64,000 nt of DNA. Source: Tetmemena sp. SeJ-2015. Taxonomy: Eukaryota; Ciliophora; Spirotrichea; Sporadotrichida; Oxytrichidae. Below are positions 10,261 to 21,452 of this stretch, in pieces. The translations under genes were made by a program, and so were the position numbers. Position 1 is the stretch's first letter; each line of letters begins with the position of its first letter. Location of the stretch: positions 1 through 64,000 of the forward strand of contig JAJKFJ010020800.1 of the NCBI GenBank assembly GCA_027382625.1, in the 5' to 3' direction. Below the pieces are notes generated by a model. That model was not told where the DNA came from, searched no databases, and saw only the letters and a list, made by a program, of their open reading frames with translations.

Positions 10261-11204
10261 TTGATCTTTTAAATATGGGAGTGAGGGTGGACGAGTTCCA
10301 GGAATTTATCCTCAGCAGGCTCTATGGGGAGTGGCCTCAGCTCTTTGTAAATCCTACAATCATTTATTATTCACACTTGTAATTGTTGAAATTGTTTTGT
10401 TACCCTTTGTTGATGAGGTTGAGGTAGATAGCCATGGCTCTCTCAGGTCTCTCTGGGTGGTGCTCTCTGTGGTTTCTGTGGAGCAGCATTTCCTCATCAA
10501 ATACCACGCCTACCTTCGGCTTTGCTATTTTCACAGTTAACATTACAACATATCTTCATCTCTTTAAAAAAAAAAAAATTTAAATACAAAATTTCAAAAA
10601 CTATGTACACACAAAAGCTGATATCTTTAAAATGGTATCTTAGAATTCATAAACCTAATTGTAAATATGTCCTGAGAATTTATTATATTTCTAAATACGA
10701 TATTTTATGATGACTATCTCTAAAGATATTGCGAAGAAGAGCAAGTCTTCGAAGTACTGAAGAAGATATATCTATCTATCATTTATTTACCTATGCCCTG
10801 TTTCTGAGATTGGAAGTCCTTTATACGCGAACGCAAGTTGCCTGCTGGACCTTCAGCAGTGGGAGCCTTAGCATTCACCTTCTTCTTCTTTTTCTTATAA
10901 AGATAAAAAATAGATAATATTCTTAGGAACAGTTGTTGCTTTGACTTCCTCCTCTACAAAAGATTGTGAGTTTGAGAATATTTTAGAGTTACCCTATCCA
11001 CCTTAAGAGAGGGCGGTCTGTTCTGAGGAGGCCACACTCATGTCTATAGTCGTCTCCTCCACAGTCATAGTTCCATCACTTTAAATGTTGAGTTAGTTAA
11101 GTTGCATTAATAATATGAATCATATGCGCTTGTAGAGAGTCCATGGCATGCATATCCAATTAGGAAGACGATATGACCATGTGCTCGATGTGGTTGGAGT
11201 CCAT
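10261..11204 (-). CDS. Scrambled histone deacetylase, segments 1-5 (N-terminal)
   Basis: Zinc-dependent (class I/II fold) histone deacetylase, which removes acetyl groups from lysines. Start ATG at 11204. Segments, minus strand, are joined by pointers TATGA (11120-11124/11065-11069), TAAGAA (10920-10925/10892-10897), ATAG (10791-10794/10525-10528) and ACAAAG (10405-10410/10343-10348). They encode a Ser/Thr-rich leader, a Lys stretch, then the family N-terminus: KPKVGVVFDEEMLLH, HPERPERAMAIYLNLINKEL, EDKFLELVHPHSH. The segment ends in TAAAAGATCAA at 10261-10271; the identical 11-mer at 22348-22358 starts segment 6. Across all 12 segments, counting each pointer once, the length is 1734 nt, exactly 578 codons including TGA. 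Confidence 0.93.
10529..10794 (-). other. Longest IES inside the HDAC, pointer ATAG
   Basis: 266 bases between segments 3 and 4. The other local HDAC IESs are 55, 28, 62, 40, 24, about 173, 42 and 31 bases. It is AT-rich and contains a poly-A/T run near 10566-10578; the ORFs here (for example 10522-10710) are not genes. Confidence 0.7.
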
Positions 11205-11311
11205 TAGCAAAGTTACTTCCTTCGCAGTTAAATTCAAATTATTTATAATCATATTCTAAAGCACATTTAGAAGAACATGATGAAGATAATTGCAATAGAT
11301 ATATTACTACT

Positions 11312-11938
11312 GATTTGACTCTGCACTGGGTGACCCACTTGGGTAGATTGGAGTTACTCCCTTGGGCTATGCATACATGACGCAGACGTTTAGACTCTTG
11401 TGTCCCAAAATAGTAGTGCTGCTGGAGGGAGGGTATGACTTGCATGCCCTGGAGGTCAGTTCAGAAGCCGTGGTCCAAACTTTGAGAATCCACCACTCAG
11501 ACTCTCAAGCCATTGACAGCTATCTTCATTCCCTGCACCTAGAGAATCTAAAGAGGGAAGCTACAATAGTGATTATTCGTTTTGCTTTAAGCTTTAGAGG
11601 ACCCAACTAAGTTGGGCATAGACTTGAGTGCAGTTCCTAATCAGGGCATGGAGCAACTGAGAATCAGGAGTATGATTCACCCCCGTGAGTCTTTCAAGTA
11701 AACTGCCTCCAAGCTGGCCAAGGAACTAGTGAAGAAGTGGCCTTTCCTAGAGCACTTGATAGTGGAGAAGATTCGAAGGAAGTCAAGTGCGGTCAAGAGC
11801 GACCAGTCTAGTGATGACAGCGAAAATTGTGGCAGCCTTGGAGTAGGCTTGAGTCACTTCAGGAAGACCACAAGGTCGCAGAGTCATCAAATTGATGAGG
11901 TCATAGAGGAGGAGGACAGCAGTATTCAATATAACTGA
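11312..11938 (+). CDS. Scrambled histone deacetylase, segments 11-12 (C-terminal, inverted)
   Basis: This block is on the plus strand, opposite to the rest of the gene. It begins with the pointer GATTTGACTCT at 11312-11322, whose reverse complement lies at 21453-21463. Joined, the frame reads AGFDSALGDPLG, VTPLGYAYMTQTF, then VVLLEGGYDLHALEVSSEAV, the HDAC C-terminal core with its catalytic-position Tyr. One IES (11558-11588, pointer AAGCT, 31 bases) is removed. The tail is Ser-rich and charged (RRKSSAVKSDQSSDD, VIEEEDSS) and ends at TGA 11936-11938. Segment 11 starts only about 108 bases from segment 1, so the 5' and 3' ends of the gene face away from each other here. Confidence 0.93.
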
Positions 11939-12140
11939 GAGACAAATTCAACTAAGAGGATTAGCACCTAACCAATGATTCTTGTAGGATTAGAAAGTAG
12001 CATTAAATAAGCTAGAATAATAATTTCAACACCATAAACGAAACTTAAGATCGTAAGAGAGTGATAGAGATAATTCTTTGTGGACGAGAGTAAAAATTTA
12101 GAACTTTGTTAACGATTTAGAAGATCAGCCATGAGTAAGT
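11939..12140. other. Spacer between HDAC 3' end and phosphatase 3' end
   Basis: About 200 bases of AT-rich DNA between two convergent 3' ends. No gene seen. Confidence 0.5.
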
Positions 12141-13306
12141 TCATACTTTTGATGAAATTGTTTTTTGTACTTGATTTGCTAATAGTCCAAAGGATTGCAT
12201 GATATACTCTGGCTTGAACCTGGGGTCTCTATGAATCCAGTTTGGTACTTCGTTTACTCCTCTCACCACCCCTGTGAGAGTTAGGCACTTATCAATTCCA
12301 GCTCCATAGGCGAGTAACATATCCGTGTCTGGTCTGTCTCCTATCATAATCATCCTAAAAGTTTTTACAAAAGGGGTTAGTGCTATCTTACTTTTCTTTA
12401 GCTGTAATGTTATTGTCCTTCATTATAAGTTCAACTACGAATGGATTGGGCTTTGCTACCACCTCCGGTCTCACCCTTTCCTTGTTCACTAAAAATAACT
12501 CAGAATTTGTTCTCTCCCTCTTCTCCGAGTGTGAATAGTATCCCGCTGATCATGGCACCCGCACCAGGCATCCTCCTGCCTTGCACCACATCATAGGGGT
12601 CCTCATTAGTGGCTATGAACTTGGCCCCACCTGTGTGGATGTACAGCGAAGCCAGAGCAAGCTTAGCGTAGGTAAACTTTGTATCCAGCCCTACAACAAC
12701 CGCCTGTATCTCTGGGTCTAGTGGGTAAGTCTCGAAGTCCTTCATACTCATGATCTTGGATTTCTTTTCCTCATCAGAGTCGCCCACTGGGAACAGCTCG
12801 TCGTCCTCCCCGCCTTCTGAGTCGATGCCTTGCTCTCTGAGCTCCTCTCTGATGCTGTTCATGCCTACCACCCTCACTTTCTTGATCTCTGGGTATCTCT
12901 CCTTGATGTAGCAGGCTGCGACATAGGCGCTGCAGTAGATCTACTCCTTGCGGCAGGCAGTATAGCCCATTTAAGTAAACACTACTACTACTACTATTAG
13001 GGTTATTTTATGGAAGGTCTGGAGGTACTGCTCTCTTGTCTTGCCGCTGGAGTTGGTGATGAAGAAAATGCGCTTGTTGGGCTGGTGGTGCAAGTAGTTG
13101 AGCACGATGTTGGCCTGGTCGATCAGCTTGCTGCCCGACCAGATCACGCCATCGCAGTCGAGCAGGAAGTAGTCATACTTCTGAGCCAGGAGGATGACTG
13201 AGGTAAAGGGGATCTGGAACAGGTGCTGAGGGTTGAGCCTCACCAGACTCTGCTGCTCGTCGTTGATGATGCTGACTTTTGTAATAGTTGTTGCGCTTTC
13301 CACCAT
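12141..13306 (-). CDS. HAD-family phosphatase (NagD/p-nitrophenylphosphatase type)
   Basis: Start ATG 13306, stop TGA 12141-12143. The HAD motifs are present: motif I FLLDCDGVIW (nucleophile Asp), motif II FITNSSGK, a Lys in VVAKPNPF, and motif IV MIGDRPDTD. A C2-type cap follows motif II. Relatives are phosphoglycolate and pyridoxal-phosphate phosphatases; the substrate cannot be told. After removing IESs 12969-13004 (pointer AAAT) and 12482-12506 (pointer GAACAA) and a spliceosomal intron 12355-12391 (GTAAGATAGC...ACTAAC...TTTTAG), 1068 nt remain, 355 residues. An acidic insertion (GGEDDELFPVGDSDEEKK) lies before the cap. The gene sits inside the gap of the scrambled HDAC. Confidence 0.88.
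12355..12391 (-). other. Spliceosomal intron, 37 nt
   Basis: Starts GTAAGATAGC, has an ACTAAC branch-like motif, ends TTTTAG. It has GT..AG ends, unlike the IESs in the same gene. Splicing joins KEK to MIMIGDR. Confidence 0.75.
12482..12506 (-). other. 25-bp IES, pointer GAACAA (minus strand)
   Basis: The pointer occupies 12507-12512 and 12482-12487. Removal joins GEEGEN to KERVRPEVVAKPN. Confidence 0.8.
12969..13004 (-). other. 36-bp IES with trinucleotide repeat, pointer AAAT (minus strand)
   Basis: The pointer occupies 13005-13008 and 12969-12972. The IES contains a short (ACT)n run. Removal joins QTFHK to MGYTACRKEQIY. Confidence 0.75.
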
Positions 13307-13394
13307 TGTAAAATTTCAATAATCTCGAATAAATTAATAAGGGAAATGTTACTGCTTCTTAATTAACACTATTCACTTCTAATTAGGGTATCAC

Positions 13395-15953
13395 TCACTG
13401 TTGTCGCCTTTTTGGGGGATCGCCACTATGCTTGTTGAAGAACCTGCGCAGGTCGTCGGCGTCGATGTCCTGGTTGTCGTTCTCGTCCTCAACCTGGTAG
13501 TCCTCCTCGTCCGAGCTCACTGCGTACTCGGACAGGTCAGAGTCCTCATCCACTCCATATAAATTAAGCATATAAGTTGCTGATGTGGGTGGATGAACTC
13601 TCCCCGAAGGCCTCTGGCGGCAGGAAGTTGCCTAGACCCTACTTCCTCAAGTACTTGTTAATGTATATGTTCAAATCCTCCTAAGGCAGCAGGCCCAATT
13701 CCTCTTTCAGTATCTGCTAATCCTCAAGGACGTACTCTGGAATATCGTCTGGCTTGATGCGCTTGTCCATATAGTCCACATCTCTCTTGGTATCGATGTA
13801 CTCTTGCAGCTTAGTATCGCTACAAAGAAGACATGCACATTCTAAGATTCCCTATTACACTTCATTAAGGGAATAATCTGATCTCTGTTAAGCTTCTTGC
13901 GGTTGAGAGGGTTCTTCTCGAGTTCACCCTCTTGCATGCGCTCGATTCTGTCCAAGAGCCTGTAGTACAAGTTGCTCATGTCCTTCTCTTCCTTCTTCTT
14001 GGTCTTGGTTGCGAAGGGGTCGAAGTCGATGCTCTCCTTGTCCACCTCCTTCTCAACACAATACAAATCACACATCACATACACATGCACATCACATACT
14101 TAATCAAGTTAGTCTTTGACGACGAGGTTTTTGTACTTGGGGAGGTTCTTGAGTGCGTCCATGAGCCTCTGGCACTGCTTCTGGTTAAACACTTTCTCGT
14201 TCTCTCTAATGAATTGCTCGAACTGAGTGCAGAAAAGCAAAAAGAAAAGGTGTTCCTCGGTGGTGGGGTTGACCGAGAGCAGCCACAGATAGAGCTTAGT
14301 GGCCTTCTTGATACCCAGGACGTTGGGGTTAGCGTAGTCCTCCTCGTCATAGCCCATCTCAACCAGGTACTTGGTGAAGAACTCGTAGATTTCGGGGTCT
14401 CTGATGTTGCAGAAGTAGACGGCCTTGATGATGGTGTACACGTCCATGAGCATGAAGGCCTTGACGCCCATGTGTAGGGTCATGTCCATTACCAGCTCCT
14501 GCCAAATCTCTTGGTTGGAGATCTTTTGCCTTCCTAGAGCCACGATCAAACCCATGAAGTGTTCCTTCATCAGAGGCTTGCGCTTGACCCTTAAAAATAT
14601 ACATAGCTCAGCTAGCAGCATGTTCTACAGCTTCCTCCACAAGTCCAAAGAGGTAGAGTCCATTCGGTTGAAGGAAACTACCAGATCAACTACTCCTAAA
14701 TTCCAAAAGCGAATTATAGTTTGATCCTAGGAGGCCTGTATTCTTGAGTAGCCTGGCGTTAGTGACTATAACGTGGTTCTCTACCTTCCTGCGGAACAGA
14801 GTCAAGTTCTTCTCATCCTCCTCAATAATTACTTGTAAGAGTATGATATTGTATAGTTTTTTTTCTTCAAGCAAGACCGTTGTGTTGATAGCTATGGCCA
14901 GCTCTACCATATTGAACCTGTGGATATTTTCAAGTGCTCGCTTAATCAAGTACTGCACAGTGCTCTTCTCAATTGGGAACTTCTGTGCGAACAACAGCAC
15001 TATCGGCAGTTGGTCAGAGTCCAATCTATCTCTCCAAACATTATAATCAATTTCACCTCTTTGATCTATCTTTCTTGAGAGTGAACTTGATGACCTTGTT
15101 GAGGTCCTCCATGTACCTTTTGTTCTTCCTATTCGAGAGATCGATCTATGAAACGAAGCACATGCCCACGCACTTGAGCAGCAGCTCCAAATCTTCTGGG
15201 TCGTCCTGCAGCTCGTTCATCAGACTCTGGAAGCTGTTCTACTTCTCCTTCTCCACATCAGCTGTCGCCATCCACCCAGTCAAATAAGATAAATTGCTGT
15301 AATCCTTGCTCTTAGTGGGGCTGAGGAACTGGTCATTGGTATTTGTCCTCAACTCATGCTGCATCTCCTGCTCACTCTCATCCTCCTCCTCCTCCTCCCT
15401 GTCTTAGAAGGTGAATGACTTCTGATTCCTCTTAATCAGCTCTCTTTAACCTGTGCGCTGCTATTGCTGCTTCTGCAAGTACGTCTCCTCCATTTCCTTC
15501 ATCAGCTGCTGATACTCCTCGTCCTGCTCTAGCATCTCCTGCTTAAAAATACATTTTTAAGTTATTGTCGTATTACTAACTTTTGTTTGAGCCTTTAGAG
15601 TCTGTGAATTGGTGCGGTCCTTTTCACTGGCTGGCTTTTCAGCTGCGATCTTTATTCCTCTTCTTCTTAATTGTGTTCAGATTGATCTTGCTGCTGTGTC
15701 TCTGGCTGAATTATCTCCACCTCGTGGGGTATTTAATTATTATCGCCCTCTCCTTGTTATTTATTTACTCTTAGTCGAGGCTCGTCATAAAATAATGAGA
15801 GGAAGAAATAAACCTATTAATTCATCATCAAGTCCAAAGCTAAAATAATATAGAGAGTGAGGATAAGATATTATGGAAATTTCTTGCGAAGAATCTAAGT
15901 GATTGCTAGTTGAAGGTGATCTGCATCCCTAAGCGTTGATATTGACAATTCAT
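13395..15953 (-). CDS. Probable mitochondrial helical-repeat (FASTK-like) protein
   Basis: Likely start at ATG 15953: the N-terminus (QQSLRFFARNFHNILSSLS) is basic and hydrophobic like a mitochondrial targeting peptide. A Gln/Glu-rich region follows, then helical-repeat-like sequence with phrases such as VVSFNRMDSTSLDLWRKLQ and QEIWQELVMDMTLHMGVKAF, reminiscent of FASTK-type mitochondrial RNA-binding proteins. Stop TGA at 13395-13397, after an acidic tail (SDEEDYQVEDENDNQDIDAD). Supported interruptions: IES 15542-15579 (pointer AAG), IES 13556-13568 (13 bases, pointer TTATATG), and GT..AG introns near 14054-14102 and 13820-13862. Other joins (15600-15900, near 14610 and 14710) were not resolved. 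Family is a guess; reality of the gene is not in doubt. Confidence 0.65.
13556..13568 (-). other. 13-bp IES, pointer TTATATG (minus strand)
   Basis: The pointer occupies 13569-13575 and 13556-13562. Removal joins SSTHISNLYG to VDEDSDLSEY in frame. Confidence 0.7.
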
Positions 15954-17060
15954 TTGCTTAAAACTCTAAATGGTGTTCTAAGAGTTCAGTATTGCAAATT
16001 CATTTTAGAAAATATTTTGTCTTTATACCTGAGGCACTACTAGGCCTTAGAGTTGTCTAAATTTCATTTAAAGCTACTTCTATACAAATAAAATAAATAT
16101 TATTTATTTAAAAAAAAATACATTTTAAGTTTTAATAATAAATTACAATGAAGGATTGAAGAAATATAAGAGTTTTTTATGGGTTGCATTTTAAACTCTC
16201 TTACTATTTCATAATAAGTTAATATTATAAAAATATTATATCTTTGAAATATATTTTTTATTTAATCTACTTCATTTTGACTTTAATTATTCAAAAATAT
16301 AATTCAATACAGAATAATAATTTAATTTGTTAAGCCAATATAAATAGTTCAGAGTAGTTTTTAAAAACAATTATATTTGAATTCAAAATTTTATATTAGT
16401 ATTAAAATTTATCAATAATATTAATTCTACCAAATATATTTATTTGAGTTATAATTGCAAAATATTAAAATTAGAGGTTCTAATTAATTCTACATTTCAC
16501 TTAGAATTTTCTTTGCTGGAGCAATTTCTTTTCCAATGATAATAAAAGACAGTGCAAATATTTTTCACATTACAAACCAGGGATTAATTATTTGCTAAAA
16601 AAATTATATTGCAATTTACAATTCAAAATCATAACTTAAAAATAAATTTTACTATAAAGTTTAGCTTCTAGAGTCAAAAATTTTCAAATAATTTCATCCT
16701 GATAATAATTATCATTACAACTGAGAATTTAATAAAAAAGAGAAATAAATTAGAAATTAAATTAAAATGGATTAAATCAGCCACAGTTGCAATGTCTCAG
16801 ATTTAAATAATTATTACATCATTCAATTTAACATAAAATTCAGGTTTTTCTAAATCAAGACACTGCTCACATCATATCTCGCTCTTGAGAGTAGCCATGA
16901 AGATGATTAAAGAATAAACTCATATTAATTTTTGATAAGCTCAGTGGTGTTTGAGACATTTCAACAGCCAAGATTTTGCGATTTCTTTTTTTTTATTTTA
17001 ACAAATCACCTATTTGATTTAAATTTCCAACTATATTATATAATGAATGTATATTTTTAT
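15954..17060. other. AT-rich tract without genes
   Basis: Long AT-rich DNA with many TAA/TTTAAA words. No protein or RNA feature recognised; probably germline-limited. Confidence 0.6.
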
Positions 17061-17064
17061 CTTA

Positions 17065-17560
17065 AAGGAAAGATATGCTCGACTTCTTGAGAGTGTCAAA
17101 GAAATAAAGAGTGATCAGGTGGTGAAAAGTAAAAAGGTAAATTTGCCCATTATAGTAAATAGGAAGATTATAAGTTTGGGAAGTGTAGAGAGAAATAGAG
17201 TCTGATGATAGCGAGGAGGAGGAACTTTCTCAAACTTTAGAATAATTAATTTTTTTTCAGTGATTCACAGTGAAATTATTAATAGTCTGATTTACTAACT
17301 ATCAAACTAAGTGAGTGAATTAGTGATTCACAGACTGATTTATTTATTTAATAACGGAGTGTTGTAGTCGTTTGTGCGGACGTTAATTAGACTCTTCGAT
17401 TTAGCTTTTGAAAGAAGAATCTTCGAAGGCGGTGATGCGCTGGCTACTTTCTCTATATAATAGTTGGCAATTAAATTAAAAGCCGTAAAGGACTTTATAA
17501 TAAATAAGTGCTGGTTGCAACTAGTTGAAATGGCTCACCCCCTATCTGTAGCTTTTTCAA
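17065..17560 (+). other. Two orphan coding islands
   Basis: About 17065-17140 reads KERYARLLESVKEIKSDQVV, and about 17198-17260 reads ESDDSEEEELSQTLE up to a TGA. About 17385-17540 reads FERRIFEGGDALATFS, then LKAVKDFIINKCWLQLVEMA. Codon texture fits genes of this genome. No family or pointer partner identified, so these may be MDSs of genes whose other parts lie outside the window. Confidence 0.4.
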
Positions 17561-18500
17561 AAGTCAATAAGAAATTATTATACATTTTTTAAAACTTAAT
17601 AACAATTTTAATTTGTTTAGACTCAAAGCTTGCTGCTTATTCACAAAAGTTCCATACATACGATTCTTTGAATATAGAATAATGAAAAGAATTTTTAAAA
17701 TATGAAATTCTGCCACCTTTCTTTCAATTTTATTTTAGAATATTTTTATTTTCCATTAAATTCTTAGTTTAATAAAGGCCTGGAAAGAACTCAACTTGAT
17801 GCCGAGAGTCAATTTCATTTCTTGCTATCTTAAAAAGTATGCTTTTTTACATGGCACTAAAGTTTAAAATATATAAGAAATTTGACTCAACAAATCCAAT
17901 TTAGTTAATTTAAGAGGTCTATAATTTTTTTAATTAATTTAATTTTAAAATTACTATAGAAAATAATATCCAGAACAATATTTTTTACAGAAATCAGAAT
18001 GATGACTTAAGTGCAAATTCATCCACTATAATATTCGAATTATGAGAAATATTTTTTTAAAAAATAATGAATTGTTTTTAAAGTGAAGATGATAAATAAA
18101 TGAACTTGGGAAATAAGGGGGAGGAGCTGGGTTAAATATTATAAAGTTGGCTGTATTTATTTAACCAGAAGACAGGAACTTATATTAATTATCAATAATC
18201 GACGCAGCTCCTAATCTGAAGACGATAGTCGCTAATAAATATATATTTATGAGCATAAATTATCTTCCAAGGCTTTAAATTATTTATAAAATTAATATAA
18301 ATTTATTATTCTATAAGCTTACCTTTAAGTTGTGATTATTACGGAAATTTAAATTGAGATAAAAGAAATTAAATTAGACATTTATATTTCGCTTTGATTC
18401 ATTAGTTTCTAAATAAAAAATTACTAATCAACCCCATAATAAATATGAAATTATTTGTGCTTTAATTAGAACTTATAATTAGAAATTTAGATAAACCTAT
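17561..18500. other. AT-rich tract without genes
   Basis: No gene recognised. A slightly GC-richer patch at about 18115-18235 has no clear reading frame. Confidence 0.5.
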
Positions 18501-18504
18501 ATCA

Positions 18505-19860
18505 ATTTAGATTACATGCGTATTGGCAAATTTCTTAGAGCAAAAATTGCACTGATATCTCTTGATGTTCTTGTGTATGTCCATGTGTTTGTTTAAATTA
18601 GCTATCTACGCAAAAGTCAGCGAACATTCTCAATATAAAAAATAAAAAAATAAAAATAAATTTATATATTTATTAATTATTCTCTGCACTTAAAAGGCTT
18701 GTCGCCGGTGTGAACCCTGGAGTGATCTGTGAAATTGTGCCATTTCCTAAAAACCTTGCTGCACCCATCTTTGTCGCACTTCAAGATCTAAGTGTGTCGC
18801 TTCGTCTGGGGATTTATAAATTTGATCACTCGGAACTCAAACTTTAAATGTATAATTATTAATGTATTTTATTTTTATTTGCTCATTGAAGTCGGGTGGA
18901 AGTTGATTATAAAAATAAATAATAAAACATTATAAAACATTATAAAATAAATAGAATTTGTTGTTTATACTTTAAATTAGTGTGATTATTCTTGATGTTA
19001 ATGAGGTCTGGTGAATATTCGGCGCCTGGTACGACCTTGTACTTGGGAGTGAAAGACTGTCTCTGGTTCAAATGAGGGAGTAACCTCCTGATGACAGAGA
19101 CTGGATCCTCCAAGCGAGAATCTGAAATTTACAGCCTAGAATCATGATTTTCGTCAATTCCAGAGCGTTCGATTAAAGAGAACAAAAATAATCCATAATA
19201 AGAGTGAGCTTTCAAGATATTTTCAAAGTTTCCTTATCTAAAATGTTTATCATTGTAAGTGAAAATTGATATTTCATATTTCAATTCCTTATTCTTGAAG
19301 AGTAAACTCTTCCATAATTTTTAATAAATGTAGTGAATATATAATTTTTTATGGATAAAGGGTATACTTTGTTTGGAAGATTTGAGAGTGGTGGAGGAGA
19401 TTTTTATTTCTTTCGGTGAGTAAGTTTACTAGAGCTGCGATTAATTAAAGGCTTATAATTTAAATTAATTAGGGATTGAGGTTCGGTCTTATCAATAACA
19501 ACTAAAATTTATAAATATTAATATAAATTCTAACTAGAAAAAAATCTGGAATCGTTTTATAAATTAATAAGATTAATGTCTTGGATTTTTTAATATAATT
19601 AAAAATTTTATTACAAAATTTAATAATATAAATAACATTTTAATTATTTGTTTTAAAAATATCAAAAGAAGTGGATATTTGCTGAAGAGATGGGCCACTA
19701 GCGTGATTTTTGATATTGGAAATTAATCCCTTCTAATCAAATAGAATTTTTAAGGAATAGGAATATTTAAACAAAGGCCTTTTTAAAAGCTTCCCTGCCG
19801 ACTGCATGTACTGCTGAAACTCTCAAAGGCGGGTATTCTAAGGCTAGAATTAATAAATTA
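18505..19860 (-). CDS. C2H2 zinc-finger protein, split by IESs
   Basis: Minus-strand blocks. Islands at about 19780-19850, 19675-19745 and 19380-19430 have Ser/Gln-rich readings (for example SNIKNHASGPSLQQISTS). About 19300-18983 reads SRLEDPVSVIRRLLPHLNQR. The blocks then join by pointer ATAATCA (18983-18989/18904-18910), ATAAA (18874-18878/18813-18817) and GAGAAT (18626-18631/18679-18684). Joined, they encode two complete C2H2 fingers (KCDKDGCSKVFRKWHNFTDH and onward with TGDKPFKC linkers, then CRECSLTFAQIANLNKHMDI) and the start of a third (CNFCSKKFANT). The third finger lacks its His pair before the sequence turns AT-rich at about 18505, so a 3' segment is missing or lies elsewhere. Likely a nuclear DNA-binding protein. 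Confidence 0.7.
18632..18684 (-). other. IES in zinc-finger gene, pointer GAGAAT (minus strand)
   Basis: Nearly pure A/T insert of 53 bases between the two pointer copies; removal joins DKPFKCRE to CSLTFAQ. It has no GT..AG ends, so it is not an intron. Confidence 0.85.
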
Positions 19861-21452
19861 AAATGTCTGGTGTTTATTTGCAATCTGATTTAGGGTTTTT
19901 GACTTAATAAAAATTTAAATATAAATAAAATATAATATTTTATTTTTAATTGGACAAATATAGAAAATTAAAATAAAATCTCTATTTTATAGACGAAATA
20001 GTCAATAATTTGATTTTCGTAGGGTGAGAAATCAAATTTTATATAGCTAGTAGGCTAAAAATAAATAAAATGCTCTAGAGGAGAAGAATCTTTATTATAA
20101 TAAAAATAATAAAACAAATTCCATTTTAAGATATTACATTTGTTTTATATTTTAAAATAAAATAATTAAATTCAAATTCTTATGCAATAATTTATTTTAA
20201 TTTAAAATGGATGAATTCTTTATTATCCTTTGATTTTTAAACTTGAGGAATTTAATCATACTCTAAACCATCCTGCTAGATTAGTAAGTTACTTGAATCA
20301 GTTATGTTCATAAAAATTAATGAAATATTTTCTGATGGGAGCCACCACATTACAATAGTGCATTTCCATTGAGATAAAAAAATCTATTTATATTTCACAT
20401 TCATAAATAAAAATTATTTATATTTATTATTATTTTATTTATAATAGAGATGGAACTGAAAGTTTGATAGATTTGATAAAAATGTTGGGAGTGTTTATTT
20501 TATTTGGGATTTGGAGTTAGCAGATGTAGTTTAGCCTTCAGCGACCACGTATATATTCTACCCACTCATTCTTATTTAATAATATAAATATATTTTTAAA
20601 TTTCAAAATATTTTTTTAATAAAATAATTCAAATTTATTTATAATAGATCATTGGGTAAATTTCGGTCTTAGTCTCCAGTTCTAAGAGCTTATTAGATAA
20701 AAAATAAAATAAAATTTAATTTAGATTGGTGGGTATAGAAGATGGGATTTGCCGATTAAAATTAGGCTCCTTATTAGATCTGGGGATAGAAATAACTTCC
20801 TTGATTTTAGCTTTGCCAAGGGATCAGCTAGCCTTATATTCAAAATATATATTTTATACTAAATTTCTTAATAAATTTCATAATAAATTTATTTTAAATT
20901 ACATATTGGATTCTAAAGGGAGTATCCTGAAACAAAAGTGGTAAATTAAAACAAATAAATAAAATAAAATATGAATTTGAATTATTGTTGGGGTCTGTGG
21001 GTACTTGTGGGTATTATCATAGATTAGAGTCACTTTCACGGGGTAATCGGCTTATTCTAAAAATTATAATAATCTACAAAAATAAATACAAATAATTAAT
21101 TAATTACATTTTATTTTATTTTTTTATTTTAAATATAATTATTATTTTAATTTGGTGATATAGTATTTTTAAAGAATAAAATTAAGATAATAAATTCAGT
21201 TTTATCCTGTTCATAACACCGGCCCAAATCAGACTAATAAATCATTTTAAGTTACACAGCTTACAAATCCTCCCCCTCTAATTAATGATACTGCTTCGAA
21301 AGCACTTTAAATTTATTTATTCACTTTTTCAATTTATTCGCTTTTCACAATATCTCTCAATTAAAAAAGAACAATCATTAAGAAAAATATTTTATATTTA
21401 ATTTTTTTAAAAAATTATAATTTATTTTATTATTTTTTGTGTTTGTTTTCGG
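19861..21452. other. AT-rich tract without identified genes
   Basis: AT-rich. A few GC-richer islands (about 20690-20830, about 20980-21060) have open frames with the ciliate code, but nothing recognisable. Confidence 0.5.

Noticed and set aside
12355..12391. IES in the phosphatase gene
   Set aside because: It has canonical GTAAG..TTTTAG ends and an ACTAAC motif with no useful direct repeat, so it is an intron.
13932..14477. Long plus-strand ORF of 181 codons
   Set aside because: Antisense shadow of the helical-repeat gene; the minus strand has coherent coding across adjacent blocks.
18632..18684. Spliceosomal intron in the zinc-finger gene
   Set aside because: No GT..AG ends, nearly pure A/T, and flanked by an exact 6-bp direct repeat whose collapse restores the frame; this is an IES.
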